In this document: positions 1 to 11,714 of the stretch, piece after piece
How the letters are laid out: the number at the start of each line of letters is the position of its first letter
How positions within the stretch are numbered: position 1 is the first letter of the stretch
Assembly (NCBI GenBank): GCA_003439945.1
Contig: QVRM01001450.1
Span: 62,001-126,000 of the forward strand
Source of the DNA: Dermanyssus gallinae
Taxonomy: Eukaryota > Arthropoda > Arachnida > Mesostigmata > Dermanyssidae
DNA length: 64,000 bases
Direction: 5' to 3'
Program-made: the position numbers and the translations under genes
Notes under the pieces: model-generated
The model's input: only the letters and a program-made list of their open reading frames with translations
Told to the model about the DNA's origin: nothing
Database searches by the model: none

Positions 1-765
1 TGAGGCCTACAACGTGCATCTGCCAATCTGTGCCGGCTTTTTGGCACGCCCGTGTTAATTCTACAGACAGCGAATCACTGAATCGGTTGTCGACGTCTCT
101 GCCCTAGTTATATTCACCTTGTATTTTTTGTACTTTGGGGCCAGGTTGACGTAGAGGATTGTACTGAACTTGCAATGACAGGGCTCTGTCCAGGGGTTCT
201 GGAAACCAGAACAAAACATGCCACAACAGCAACAGGGTATCTCGTATTAGTGGGTTTTGGACTACCAGCGATGACAGACTGACCTTGGCGATCACATTCA
301 AGGACGTTCGGTTCTATCAATGAGCTAATCTGAACCTCGGATCTGACGTAACTGGCCAATTAGATGTCTCGAAAACATATCCTCGACAGTAAGCAGAGCG
401 AGGCTTTACTGATGGGCCTCTAGATGTTAAGTACTTTAGGAAGGTATATATGTGTTAGGAATAAATTATGTTGCAAGTATTTGGGATCTAGTATTCAAGG
501 TCTACGACTGAGAGTGAACTGGTCGTAATCGGAGGCGTTAGCCAGAATCACATTGGCTCCCTCGTCGGATGGGTATCTGTATGCAGATATCGCTTAATCA
601 ATTACTGAATATAGCTGGGAACTCTGTGTCCTATCGACCGGCGACATAAAATACACAAGACAACTTCCAGAATAAGTTGTGCGTTCCCGCGGATTCGTCA
701 TGTGGCATCAACGTCATAAATGACGAAGACATGTATTAAATAGCTCCTGTGTATGTGTGTGCCTA

Positions 766-804
<39 letters not shown>

Positions 805-2535
805 ATAAAAAGAGGGAAAGAGGAAGAGGTAGTTTATACATTTCGTCTTCTTCTTTTATCATATTACATGAATATCAGTCATTGAATATATTATATAACT
901 GAATATTCGCAATTGAAAATTAGTAAAATTAATAACGGCTATATATGTATATATTTAGTAAGCTTTTCATTTGATGATATTGTTGTTGACGTCAGCGTCG
1001 TTGTCAGCATTGTTGCTTCGGAAGTACAATGGTATATCGCTGTTGTTGTAACAAGTAAATCTAATTTGCAGCAGTGAATCTAACATTATGCAATCTACGC
1101 CTTTCCTGTACGCTAAGCAGTTCGAGAACAGACCTGAGATCAGCGACAATGAGTCGCTGGTGTACAAGTAGGCTTTGTCCAAATGGCCATAACTAGAATT
1201 CTTAATATAGGGCAAATCGTCGTTCATCAGTACATGGTTATTAGTGTATTACTGTTTAGACAAGCTAGAGATTGGTGCTTTTGTTATATGAATGAATTGC
1301 TGAGAGACTGCACCTTCGATGACTATATATACTATTTACGATACAGGCGTTTTAAGAATATTCTCGCGCGTCGTTTTTTGATACCATCGTATTTTTAATA
1401 AATAATTTAAATCATCTCTTTAGAACATATACCGTACCACCGAAGGCATACAGGGATGCAAATTAGCCTCCTGAGTAGATTTTGCCTTGAAAGGCGTAGC
1501 CATACCTCTAGTAATAACTGAATAACCTAATAAATTAAAAAAAATGTATATATATATATATAAATTTTAATTTTTTTTAAATATAACATTTTTTATATAA
1601 CAGCAACGTAAGAGCTAGTGGAACTGACCTTCCGTTGCGCTGTTAGATCCATCTGACAGCAAGCCGCTCTTTCAGATCTGTCGTCGGCCACTTCGGGTCT
1701 CGGTGGCGGCTCCGAGGGTAGGTCGTACCTCGCTGGGGGCTGCTGTAATCGTCTGAAGCCGATCCAGGGCGCGAGCGTTTCCCAGAAGGCACTCAAGATG
1801 CTCCCGACAAGCGCGGCCGTTGAGGCGGCTCCCCACCGAAGTGTCCTCCACGCACGGCGAGCTATGGTCATTGTGTCCCTGTTTTGTCCCGTACTTGGCT
1901 CAGGTCAATAGCGTCCGCCGCGGATGTATCATATTCTCTGTCCGGCACTCAGGGTCTTATTGCTAACAGTATTAGTGGTCGGTTACTGACACATCTGCTT
2001 ATTCGCGGCGAGCATGTCCAACATACGCATGAAAACGACCGCAGTCTCACACGATAACTCGACCAGATCCTGTCACTGTTAAAGTTCCGACCGTTCGCAT
2101 CTCCGTTCGCTGATATTCGTTGTCTTAGGCGTCAACACATCAATAACGCAGTCATGCAGGGGTATCGATGCCACTGTCCGTAAGTTGCACGTAAAATCTC
2201 AGCCAGCGCTGAACGGTGGCGGTTACCGAACGGTTATGCGAAGGTCCGGCGGTCGAGTCGAAGATTTATCGACCTGTCCCCAGGTGAATGATCCGTCTGA
2301 GGTGTCAATCCGAGAGCGCCGGGGTGAGCGTCCCAAAGCGGCAAGACATCGGGGGCATACTCATTCGTTACCGGCTTACAGCGGAGGTAATGCCGGCAAC
2401 GTGCGGCTTCGTTAGTTTTGGGGGGCAGTATGTTTAGTATGTTTCAGTAAGGCTTGCCCTCAAAACGATATCAACGAAGTGTCTTTTTGGACTAAAAGAA
2501 CCATTTCTATTCCGGAATTGCGACACTGTCATTAT
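1..2535. other. No recognisable gene (first 2.5 kb)
   Basis: No open frame here has a recognisable domain. The block contains an (AT)n tract at 769-802 and a short AT tract near 1548-1561. From about 1600 to 2410 it becomes GC-richer and holds short open frames (for example 92 codons on the minus strand at 1593-1871 and 76 codons on the plus strand at 2185-2415) that I could not link to any family. They could be transposon debris, a host exon or chance. Confidence 0.4.
769..802. repeat. (AT)n microsatellite
   Basis: Uninterrupted AT dinucleotide run of about 34 bp. Confidence 0.95.
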
Positions 2536-3706
2536 TGTTGTTGTTGTTGCTGCTGCTGCCGCTGTTGCTGTTGCTTAATAGGTGAGGGTTCAGTGCCATG
2601 CTAACCATACAGCCTTGCAAGCGCACCAGCACCATTCCCACAGTCATCACCATCGCAGTAGTCACAATCATCATCATTTAACACCAATACAGAGTACTCC
2701 GTCGGATACGTGACTTTCCAGCCTCACGAAACACAACGAAAACACAATGGGCGGTCTTCATCGCTACTTGACGTCTGCAACAGTCAACAAAGTTCGCTTA
2801 AGCATCACAAGCCTGGGCTCGTGAATGAAGTCGACGATCTTGGTGAAGGCGACGACGACGACGACAACGGCCGAAAGGACGACAACGACAATGCTATCTC
2901 CACGACGAAAAACAGAGAGGAACCGCAAGCTTTTTCGCGGCAGTAGCGTCGAGCTGGCTCTGCGCCGCTCGGCCTGTGGCGAGGGCAAGCAGAGCCGCCA
3001 GCCAACAGGGCCTTCGGTTATGCTCGTTGCCTTCGTTTGCATCGGCTACAGCAGGCCACGGGGAGCGGCGTCGCCGCTCCGCCTTGGCGTCTGCCTTGGC
3101 CGCTAAACGAGGATGGAAATCTTCTGCGCAAACCGCGCCACATGTTAATATGTCGGCTCTGTAGCGAGGTGGGTCGGTCGTGTTCGTCTGACGCAGTGGC
3201 TGACGGCGATCGTCGTCGTCGTCGTCGTCGTCGTCTTGGCAATCATTGTCGTGGCGCGCGAAGCTCGTGCTTTAGGGGCCTAGGCTACCACCATCTTGCT
3301 TTTCTTGATCATCGCGTCAGCCATTCCATCACAGAGCATAGCATCCATCCACGGCGCCGCCACCGCAGTCCGACGCCGTCCGACGCCCAGAGTGTTGTTA
3401 GCCGTCAGATTCTGCCGTCTCGCTGTAGCGGAGGAGGAACGGGTGGAAGTTGCAGGTCTGCCTACTTACTGCTCCTACTGCCGACCTGTTGGCGAACGCT
3501 GGCGAAAGGCGTTGCCGTGGCGCCAATTTCGTCTCCTCACGGTCATCAGGCCAAGATTAACGATGAACAATGTAGGCGACGACGCCACCACATACGCCAT
3601 AGGTGGCGCTGTAGTACCATAGTTTTGTTGTTTTTGTTGTTGTTGCTGATGTTGTTGCTGTTGCTGATGTTGTTGTTGTTGCTGTTGATTCTATCGTTGT
3701 CGCTTG
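2536..3706. repeat. Trinucleotide-rich, GC-rich block
   Basis: The block begins with a TTG/CTG tract (2536-2577). It continues with GAC-rich sequence (2849-2890), a GTC run at about 3205-3235 and a GTT/GCT-rich tract at 3625-3705. The open frames across it (for example 224 codons at 3037-3711) owe their length to these repeats, giving Arg, Leu or Ser runs, and have no recognisable domain. I see no host gene. Confidence 0.6.
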
Positions 3707-4464
3707 AATGATTGTTTTAAGACTCAGGTTTAGTGCGTTTGCTGTTGTTGTCTTACTATGACTACTAGAATACTAATGTCTTTCGTTCTTGTCTCTATAA
3801 TCGGTACCGCCGCCATTGTTATCTCGTCAGCTTGTCATTTATAAGCGAGATAATCTATGTAGATTTTTTAGACAGCAGACTAAAATCAAGTTTTTCTTCA
3901 GAAAAACTAAAAGAGTTTAGCTTGTTTGCTTTGAGAGCTGCTTTTAGAGAGTGAGTGAGAGCATATATATATATATATATATATATAAAAGTGCTATTAA
4001 TAATTCATTGAGTTGTTCAGGTGCGCTGGCCGTACTTGCATTAGTATTGATGATCATACCTGCTGTAACTACAGCAACAGTATTTATAGGTTTGGTAGTT
4101 TCAGCTGGTCTGTCGTATATACATATGAGTAGATAAAAGTATACAAGCAGCTGTAACGACAATAATTATAACCATTCTAAACACAACCATTTATATCGCT
4201 GTTGTTCATCATTGAGCGAATACAAAGGAGTAATTTTTAAACCAAGCCCGAAGGTAACCATTTTTGGACACACTTGGTCTTGATACAATTCACTAAGCGA
4301 GCCGCCTTAATGACAGCGCGCAGTATGACAGCAAGATATAATACAGTAAAAGATCTACCAAACAGAGACTCTGCTTTGTTTGCATGTTCCATGCACGATG
4401 CATTCCTAGTCATGAGGATGCTCACAATTGGTGTTAAAATGGAAAACACACTCGTTTATATGCA

Positions 4465-4467
<3 letters not shown>

Positions 4468-4532
<65 letters not shown>
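4468..4532. repeat. (AT)n microsatellite
   Basis: Uninterrupted AT run of about 65 bp. Confidence 0.95.
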
Positions 4533-4538
<6 letters not shown>

Positions 4539-6952
4539 GTGACTTGATTGTGTTTTTTCATGTAGATATGTGTACTCCGAAGTACATACAATTTATACAT
4601 GTATGTATGTGTATTAATATATATATATATATAGATACATACGCCCTTTATATATTAAAGGTGACTTGATGGTGGGTATTCCTGTAGATATAACGTATAT
4701 ATGTATACTTAGAAATACATACCATACAATTCATACAACCACCATGCTCTAAATAAACTGTGCGCGTCGGATGAGCGATTTATGATGAAAGTGCTTCATC
4801 TGCGGCGCGGTCGCTGCGTCTACAACGGCTGTCCGGCCGGTCGGCTCCGGCGGGCTGCAGTCGCAGGCTGGTTTGCGCCACGCTAAGCTACTCCGAGCAG
4901 CACAATGTGGGCGCTGTGTGTCTGTTTGGACCGCCCGCGCACGGCCTGAGGACGACCCGAGGCGCTGGGTGTGTGTCTGCCTGCTTGGAAGGGGGGTGGG
5001 GGGGGAGGTGACGGTCTGTTCACCGTCTTTCTATCGATCGACCGACAGACAGACAATTTCTCCCCTACTTGTCCACTCATGCCGTCGCAGCCACATCGGG
5101 GGTTTGATCGCGCGGGGCTGGATGGTTCCCGGCCAGCGCATGGTAGAGGCGGTGGTGGTGGCAGTGCTTGTGGTGAGGAGATGAGCAAATGCGGGTCGCA
5201 GCCAACCTAATGCAAGGGCCGAGATGTCCTGCGTCCCGCGTCCTGACTGCTGTCATTCAGCCTCCTGTCTCCGGCTCGAGAGAGAGACGGTGGGGGGGGG
5301 GGGGGGATAGGGTGAACGACCGACTGACAGTCGGGGGGAGAGAGGGAGCCTGTGGCGGCCATAAGACGGCGCGAAATAAACGGAAGGGGAATTACCACCA
5401 CTGATCGAACAGTCACTGTTTAAGCAAACGAGGTTTTGCCTCTGAAAGGAATAGGAAAAACAGGGCGAGACATAGAGAGAGATACAGAATAAGGGAAAGA
5501 AAGGCGGAGAAAAAGACAGGGAAGGGGGGGGAAGAAATGCAGGGGAAAAAAACAGATGGGGCGGACGAAGAGGAAATAGCTTAGGGAAGAAAGATGACAA
5601 CGGATGGAAGAGAGAGGCTTCGAGATCTATCCTGATGCGTTTAAAGAAGGATAACGTGCGTTTGGACGAGGACTGGGACTGCTGACAGCTTCGTTGCGCC
5701 TCATTCATCATAGGCCGCGAGCACCTCACGACCATCACTATCATCATTATCATCAGTAGCTTCCACAGCGGCGGCAGCAGCAGATTACAAGCTACATTGT
5801 GGCCTAGGATCTATTGGACTGTTCTGGTATGTTCGCAGGAGGATCCTCGTACGTGCTGAGCGGCTTGCATTAAGCTCCCGCCTCTCTCCACCCACTACCG
5901 AACGAAGCAGTGTGATTGTGTTAGTATAATCTAAGCCTTTCCTAGATTTCTCTTCCATTACACAGAGCCTGCAGTGAAATCAGGCCACATTCGTATCAGG
6001 CCTGATCAGAACTAACGCCTATCAGACGGCAATGTTGTTGACTTCCAACGCATGGCCCTAACGGGCATGGACGCGCAAACAGACGGCGTATAACAGTAAC
6101 TTCGGAACGAACATAATCCCTACCGTATGAAATTGATCCCGCTAACATCTGCACCTATGTTCGTCTGTTCAGGCGTTGTCAAAGTAACCCATCTTGAATC
6201 AATCATCAACCGTCTGCTCAATCAGTCGTAAAGAAGCATAGCCGCCTTAAAAAAGAGAAACGGACAAATGAAATGCCAAATAAAATTGTTAGTCTAGGAA
6301 AGAACGGGATAGTGATTAAATGAGTGCTCAATCGAGACCACTTGCCATGTAACTTGTAAATCCTGTCTGTTTATTTTGTTCATTTATTGCGTTTTACGTA
6401 AATTCCCAGTATGACAAGCGCTCTAGAGGAAGGACCAACCGGCCCTCGGAATGCTCAGTCCGTATGCTTTCACACCGCAGCGGCAGCAACAGCAGCAGCA
6501 AACCGCACTTCAACAGGGCACAAAGGAGGTTCCGGCACAACACCAAGAGTTTGCCATCAGTATAAGCTACGATACGGCCTAGTCGAGACTCTTAGCTAAA
6601 CTCATGTCAGCTACGATGAGACCTTGTAATTCTACGGTAATATTCTCGACGTTTGCATCTAACAACGAGGGAGCTCAGCAGACAGTGTAAGCTATCCAAA
6701 ATTACGTACGTAGTCATTGGGTACCGTGATCCTGTTAGATGATTGCATCAAATCTGTGCAATCTGTCGCAGTGTGTCGAAGTGCGCAAGGCAGTAACAAA
6801 GGATAATTGAACGAGAGAAGAGATGTATGCGAGAGACAAGAAGAAACGCACGTGCCCGCGCATAAGCCGGTCCTCCGCTTTCCATAGTGATGTCAGACCA
6901 CAAGAGGTACAGCCACAGCCCAATGTCAAATCATGTGCACTTCATAACTAAG

Positions 6953-6955
<3 letters not shown>

Positions 6956-6991
<36 letters not shown>
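6956..6991. repeat. (AT)n microsatellite
   Basis: Uninterrupted AT run of about 36 bp. Confidence 0.95.
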
Positions 6992-6993
<2 letters not shown>

Positions 6994-7890
6994 TGCGAAA
7001 AGTAATCTGGCCGAATTACGTTAAAAACATCTAATAAATATAAGTATTTATATAAATAGAATATGATTTAATACTTGTGCATCTTGTGGCTGGTGGATTA
7101 TATGGCCGATTTCTGGATGCATGCCCACTCGCGGTGCTCCAGTGTACAGTCTGAGACAGCGATTTTTCTATTTGCGAGTAGTTTATAGTGCTCGTTTCTA
7201 CTGTTGGCATTTTCGGTCCAATTTAGACATCCGCCGTTTCGTTCCAGCCACACTCTTACAACTAATTAACTTGTCGAAAAATTGATATTGCGAAGTGCCA
7301 AGTAAATCGCATCTCTTAACCAAATGTATTATATGAACGTCTATATATATATATATATATATATATATTCTTACTAGGAGATAATCATGTGGGAGGCATA
7401 TTGAGTAAGCAAAACCAGACCGTGCGCAAGCGGATCGTCGATGTTTCGTACAGGCCCAGGCTAGGTGCTGTGCCGGCCGTGAGACACACAATAGCTTTCC
7501 AGTAGTGGGGTGTGCTACTTCTACTTCTAGTGGCATTTAGCACACGCTTCCGGCAATAGATTCCCCGGGGATTCGCGAGACGGGAGACGGAGACGACATC
7601 GGATTCGATGGCTGATTAGAGGGCAATCGCGGGGGGTTGAGACGACTGGCCGTAATAGGGCAAACGACAGCGACATTAGCGTCACCTGGCGGAGAATGCG
7701 CGACCTACGATTATCGGCATTGCTGGTGTTGTTGAGGTCATCGTATTGTTGACGGATTGCATACGAGGTCAACGGCAAAATGGCGCGCTCGCGACGTAAT
7801 ATACCGCCTATATATATATATAAATATATCGCATCATATTGCCTCGGAGGATCTAGTTCGTTGACATAATTTAACTTGTGACTTATTTGA

Positions 7891-7938
<48 letters not shown>

Positions 7939-7940
7939 TA

Positions 7941-8060
7941 TACTATTGTATATTTTGCCCAATCTGGTGTGGAAATAAATCAAGTGAATAAATATATATA
8001 TATATATATATATATTTACTATTGTATATTTTGCCCAATCTGGTGTGGAAATAAATCAAG

Positions 8061-8092
<32 letters not shown>
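7941..8092. repeat. 76-bp unit in tandem, two copies
   Basis: A unit starting TACTATTGTATATTTTGCCC and ending in an (AT)n run occurs at 7941-8016 and again at 8017-8092. The non-AT parts are practically identical, so this is a recent tandem duplication that includes its microsatellite. Confidence 0.9.
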
Positions 8093-8100
<8 letters not shown>

Positions 8101-8168
8101 TAGCCTCAATACATACAGTCTATAAGTACTTTGACTTGATACAGTGCAAAAATAAGTTTCGGGCTCTT

Positions 8169-8236
8169 TTAAAGCCTACTCTACTACAACACTGCTTTTC
8201 TTCTCGAAAAGCAATGTTGTAGTAGAGTAGGTTTAA
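8169..8236. repeat. Long near-perfect hairpin (32-nt arm)
   Basis: The left arm 8169-8200 and right arm 8206-8236 are reverse complements except for one mismatch and a one-base bulge, with a 5-base loop at 8201-8205. The arms carry CCTACTCTACTACAACACTG and its complement. It could be a small foldback (MITE-like) element or a hairpin RNA precursor. Nothing in the sequence decides between these. Confidence 0.85.
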
Positions 8237-8329
8237 ACACCTAGTCCTAACTATAACGGCTTTAAACTTATTGAAGGTTACAACAATGTATTCTTATCGT
8301 TTAGCATTATTTCGAAAGTTGTGAAAGTT

Positions 8330-8550
8330 TGACTGCCATTATTTGCAAATTGCAACAAATTTATGATGGGCAATTTTTAAGAAAATGCCTCTCAAACGTA
8401 TCACTGCTTGATGCGTATTTTTTATACGAAATGATTGTCTTATTGCACAACATATTCCCCGGTCATAAAACATTCATTTTGTACGACCAGAAGTGGCCGC
8501 CTTGCGGTTTAACAGCTTTAGACTTTTTTATCTGGGTTTTTTTTCTCCCT
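8330..8550 (+). pseudogene. Relic of mariner-like transposase (C-terminal part)
   Basis: The plus-strand reading ends with KWPPCGLTALDFFIW at about 8490-8537. This matches the WPPRSPDLTxLDFFLW block around the last catalytic aspartate of mariner/Tc1-type DDE transposases. Here the SPD is changed to GL (CGLT in place of RSPDLT), so the copy is not functional. Upstream sequence is too decayed to align by eye. The frame is interrupted right after the motif by LINE copy B1, and the sequence at 9597 onward may be its continuation. The family call is moderately secure; the left boundary is a guess. Confidence 0.45.
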
Positions 8551-9596
8551 ATTGCTGAGCGATTTGCCACGACGCGTTCAGGATCAGTCGGTACACGTGA
8601 AAACTCTGCTATATGCCGATGATCTTGTGATTTTTGGAAGAAGTCGGTTTCACGTTCAGCAGTCGCTGGCAAGGCTGTCGTGGTATGTGGAAGAGGCTGG
8701 CCTAATGATTATTATGGACAAGACAGAAGCCATGAAATTCCGACGCGGTGGCCGTCTTGTGGCTTCTGATGCTCTGCATATAAACAGGACATCCTTGAAA
8801 TATGTAAACAATTTCAAATATCTAGGGTTGATACTACCTACAAACGGTCGGTCTTTCGTGGAGCACATTACGGACAGAGCGCGCCGAGCGCTGGTTGCGA
8901 GTGTTAATATACGAACTCCTTCGAGACTATCCCTACGAACGACGCTGTCTTTGTTCAACTTGAAGGTAGCGCCAGTCGCCTCCTACGGAATACAGGTCAG
9001 CTGGGATTTTCTCTCGTCGGCGCAACTCGAAAAGCTCGAGCGAATTAAGCCGGCATTCCTAAAACGAGCTCTAGGTCTGCATCGTACATCGCTAAACAGA
9101 TACGTTTATCTGCTATGTGACACGCCGTTGCTTATAGAGGATTTAAAGCGTAGATTCAAGCTCCCTTCCACGCCGGCCTACACGCAATTTATCAGCTCTT
9201 GGGACGGGAAAATGGCGGAGATCGATCCCGATTTCTATAGCACGGGTGCGATTACCTCTGAAATATGGAAACAAGCCGGACGAACGAACCGACGCGTTCT
9301 CACGCGCTTTGCTGTTCATGGCTTTCATCACGTTTTATGCGGGACGGGGGGGAGGGGTTCATGCACCTGCAGATACATGTATCTGTACAAGATGTGGTGA
9401 AAGATGGCCCAGGTACCACGCGGCATCGTGTGCTGCGGTACCGTCGTTGAATAGCCTATCAGATGCGACTCGGCGCAGCCAAGGTGCGGACGCACAGGAG
9501 GTTAGCTTTAACCGCTTTTAATATTTTTGTAATTATTTGAAACGTTCATACAATACAATTGTATTTTTAAAGACACAAAATAAAATCTATATCATT
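8551..9596 (+). mobile_element. LINE family B, copy B1 (5'-truncated)
   Basis: This is a non-LTR retrotransposon fragment carrying the end of reverse transcriptase, the C-terminal region and a short 3' UTR ending in AAAATAAAA-type sequence. It is nearly identical at the nucleotide level to 13072-13860 (copy B2) over their shared length. Its ends fall inside a mariner-like relic. The flanks TATCTGGGTTTTTTT before and TTTCTGGAGTTTTTT after look like an imperfect target-site duplication. The 5' truncation is typical of target-primed reverse transcription. Confidence 0.75.
8552..9521 (+). pseudogene. LINE B1 reverse transcriptase C-terminal part, frameshifted
   Basis: The frame opens just upstream of the reverse transcriptase active site, LLYADDLVIF (YADD about 20 codons in), so the fingers and most of the palm are missing. 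The primer-grip-like NFKYLG and a long C-terminal region follow. The last part carries a Cys/His cluster, CICTRCGERW...YHAASC. A 4-base difference from copy B2 in the G tract near 9346-9358 shifts the frame, so the zinc-cluster end is read in another frame (9246-9521). The protein aligns over its length with residues 530-839 of the LINE C protein at 25790-28309. It is a dead 5'-truncated copy; the start at 8552 is simply the beginning of the preserved sequence. Confidence 0.75.
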
Positions 9597-9808
9597 TCTG
9601 GAGTTTTTTGTTTATGTGACGGAGAAAATTAGATGCTGAATCACTGAGGTCCAGTCACAGCTATGCCAACCCGTGATTGTAAAGCCGAGGAAGGCATTTT
9701 TCAGATGTGTTGCTTCATACATAAATCTTACATACTTACTAAATGAATAAATAAACATTTTATTTGGAGTTGGTCTTCCGCTCTTATTGGTGCTTAAGAG
9801 CGGTTGAA

Positions 9809-9885
<77 letters not shown>

Positions 9886-11671
9886 TAAAAGCAGGCACAG
9901 CGATCTGCCCAAGACCGTGGTGGGCGCAAATGCGAGATGACCATCTTACAGCTAGCTAAAAGCTGGGTTAGTTGGTAAACGGTAATTGACAGAATGGATT
10001 GAAGGCAGACTATACGGGGCAAAAACAAGGTGCAGGAGTAAGACGAGCTTGGATAACACCGAAAACTCATAGACGCTTCGTCGCCACGATCGCCGGCGGT
10101 GTCATCATCACGACTTCGTCACGCCGGTAAATGGAATTAAATACGCTTCAAAACAGCGACAGCAACAATCGCAACAACAACAGCAAGAGCTTCAACAATA
10201 ACGACAGCAGCATCAACAACAAGCAGTGGCGGTTGACGATGCATTCTATTGCATCGTATGCAAATTTAATGTGATAAGCCCTATGTGGGATCTGCAGTTC
10301 AGAGATGATGATCGCATGTACAATCGTGTTATAAACTCATCGAATATATCAAACTATTTCAGCACGTGCTCAAACAGTCTTAGAACAGCGGTAACACTAT
10401 GTCGCAAAAACAAATTGCCAAGATAGATTGTGTAAATAACATGTTTTTGTGGCGGATGGCCAGGACACTGAGAACTCAAAACGGTAACGGCGCAAGTGTC
10501 GACACACAACTAAACTGACTGTTGTATGAGTCAAGGTGACAATTTGTAAAATGTAAATATTGCAAATAATGTCCCATTTGACAAAATAAAGGTGCACTTG
10601 AATTGAGGTCAGACGAAAAAGTAACCACGTGTTTCTTTGCCGTCACTACAGCTTCTATTGCCACCAACAAAATTATATATCTGGAGACAAAACATTGAAA
10701 AATGATTCTAAACTTGGGGTAGGGAATTCGTTGTTAGTTGGCGGATAATAGCGATTAAGAAAGCGATTACAACGTACGATACAAATGGTAATAATGATAA
10801 GTTTAGATTGAATCACAATCGTATGGTGAGTGACGCGCTGTTGAAAGAAAAGCAAATCGTTTGACCAATGACCCTAAGAACGAAGAAGTATAAATTTTTT
10901 TTTTGTGCCGTCGATTTCCACTTGTAGCATGACAATGCTCGACATCCAATGAATCCAATGAGTGATCGTTTGATTGACATGATGAGCTCATTTCGTTTCA
11001 TTCACACAATGGCAGCTTCGGTGCGCCAGGCAATTCTTCCTCTCGTCTTCCAGTCAAGTTGTCGTTATAGTGCAAGTGTATAGCAAGTGGGCCGGTGCGA
11101 GGCTGTTTGCCTGCCAGCGCTCAAGACGAAGCCTCGGTCGGAGCGCCGCGGTCCCTTGAAGCTGCCTACATGAAGCTGAGACTACGTGCGCGCGAAGTTT
11201 GTAATAATAACGTGCGACCAGTGTTCAACGTGTGCGACCTTTGCGACCATGCTTCAGACGTGACCTCGCAATAACGGTCGGCCGGTCGGTCGGTTGGTCG
11301 GCAGGCAACAGATGTCGTGATATACGTCAGCACAAAATTAATTCCTAGATGTGGCAAAGGATGAACGACGATCGTGAAGCAGCAGAACATTCGGCAGGCG
11401 ACAGTGCGCTCGCCCGCTGACATCTAGCTCAAAATGAGCAGCACCCTGCCTAACTAAAATAATCATATCGAGAAATACAAGATGATGATGATGACGATGA
11501 GGATGATAACGATGATGATGCTGCTGCTGCTGACAATGCTGATGATATGATGTGGCTAAATGACTCAGATTCAAATGTATGATGCGATTTTGTGTCCAAG
11601 TATATGTGGCAGTTTCGTTCCGTGTACAAGACGCGACGTATTACGTTCAGTGAAGCGAGCAACCCTAACTG

Positions 11672-11674
<3 letters not shown>
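9597..11674. other. No recognisable gene
   Basis: This starts with what may be the remainder of the mariner relic interrupted by LINE B1, too decayed to prove. It contains an (AT)n tract at 9812-9879, a CAA/CAG-rich stretch at 10154-10225 and GAT/GCT repeats at 11482-11545. No open frame has a recognisable domain. Confidence 0.45.
9812..9879. repeat. (AT)n microsatellite
   Basis: Uninterrupted AT run of about 68 bp. Confidence 0.95.

Positions 11675-11712
<38 letters not shown>
11675..11712. repeat. (AT)n microsatellite at the 5' end of R2-like copy 1
   Basis: A pure AT run of about 38 bp ends exactly where homology to the second R2-like copy begins at 11713. It therefore marks the 5' junction of a truncated insertion. 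Confidence 0.95.

Positions 11713-11714
<2 letters not shown>

Larger units (their letters stand above)
3707..8168. other. No recognisable gene; microsatellites and G/purine-rich tracts
   Basis: (AT)n runs lie at 3963-3987, 4468-4532, 6956-6991, 7342-7368, 7891-7934, 7991-8016 and 8064-8097. A G-rich stretch with runs of up to 14 G lies at 4990-5308. A strongly purine-biased stretch lies at about 5440-5640 and produces a 166-codon minus-strand frame that is mostly Pro, Ser and Phe, without domain signals. No gene recognised. Confidence 0.5.

Noticed and set aside
3037..3711. 224-codon plus-strand frame
   Set aside because: It owes its length to GTC and GTT repeats (poly-Arg and poly-Leu), and overlaps other equally open frames.
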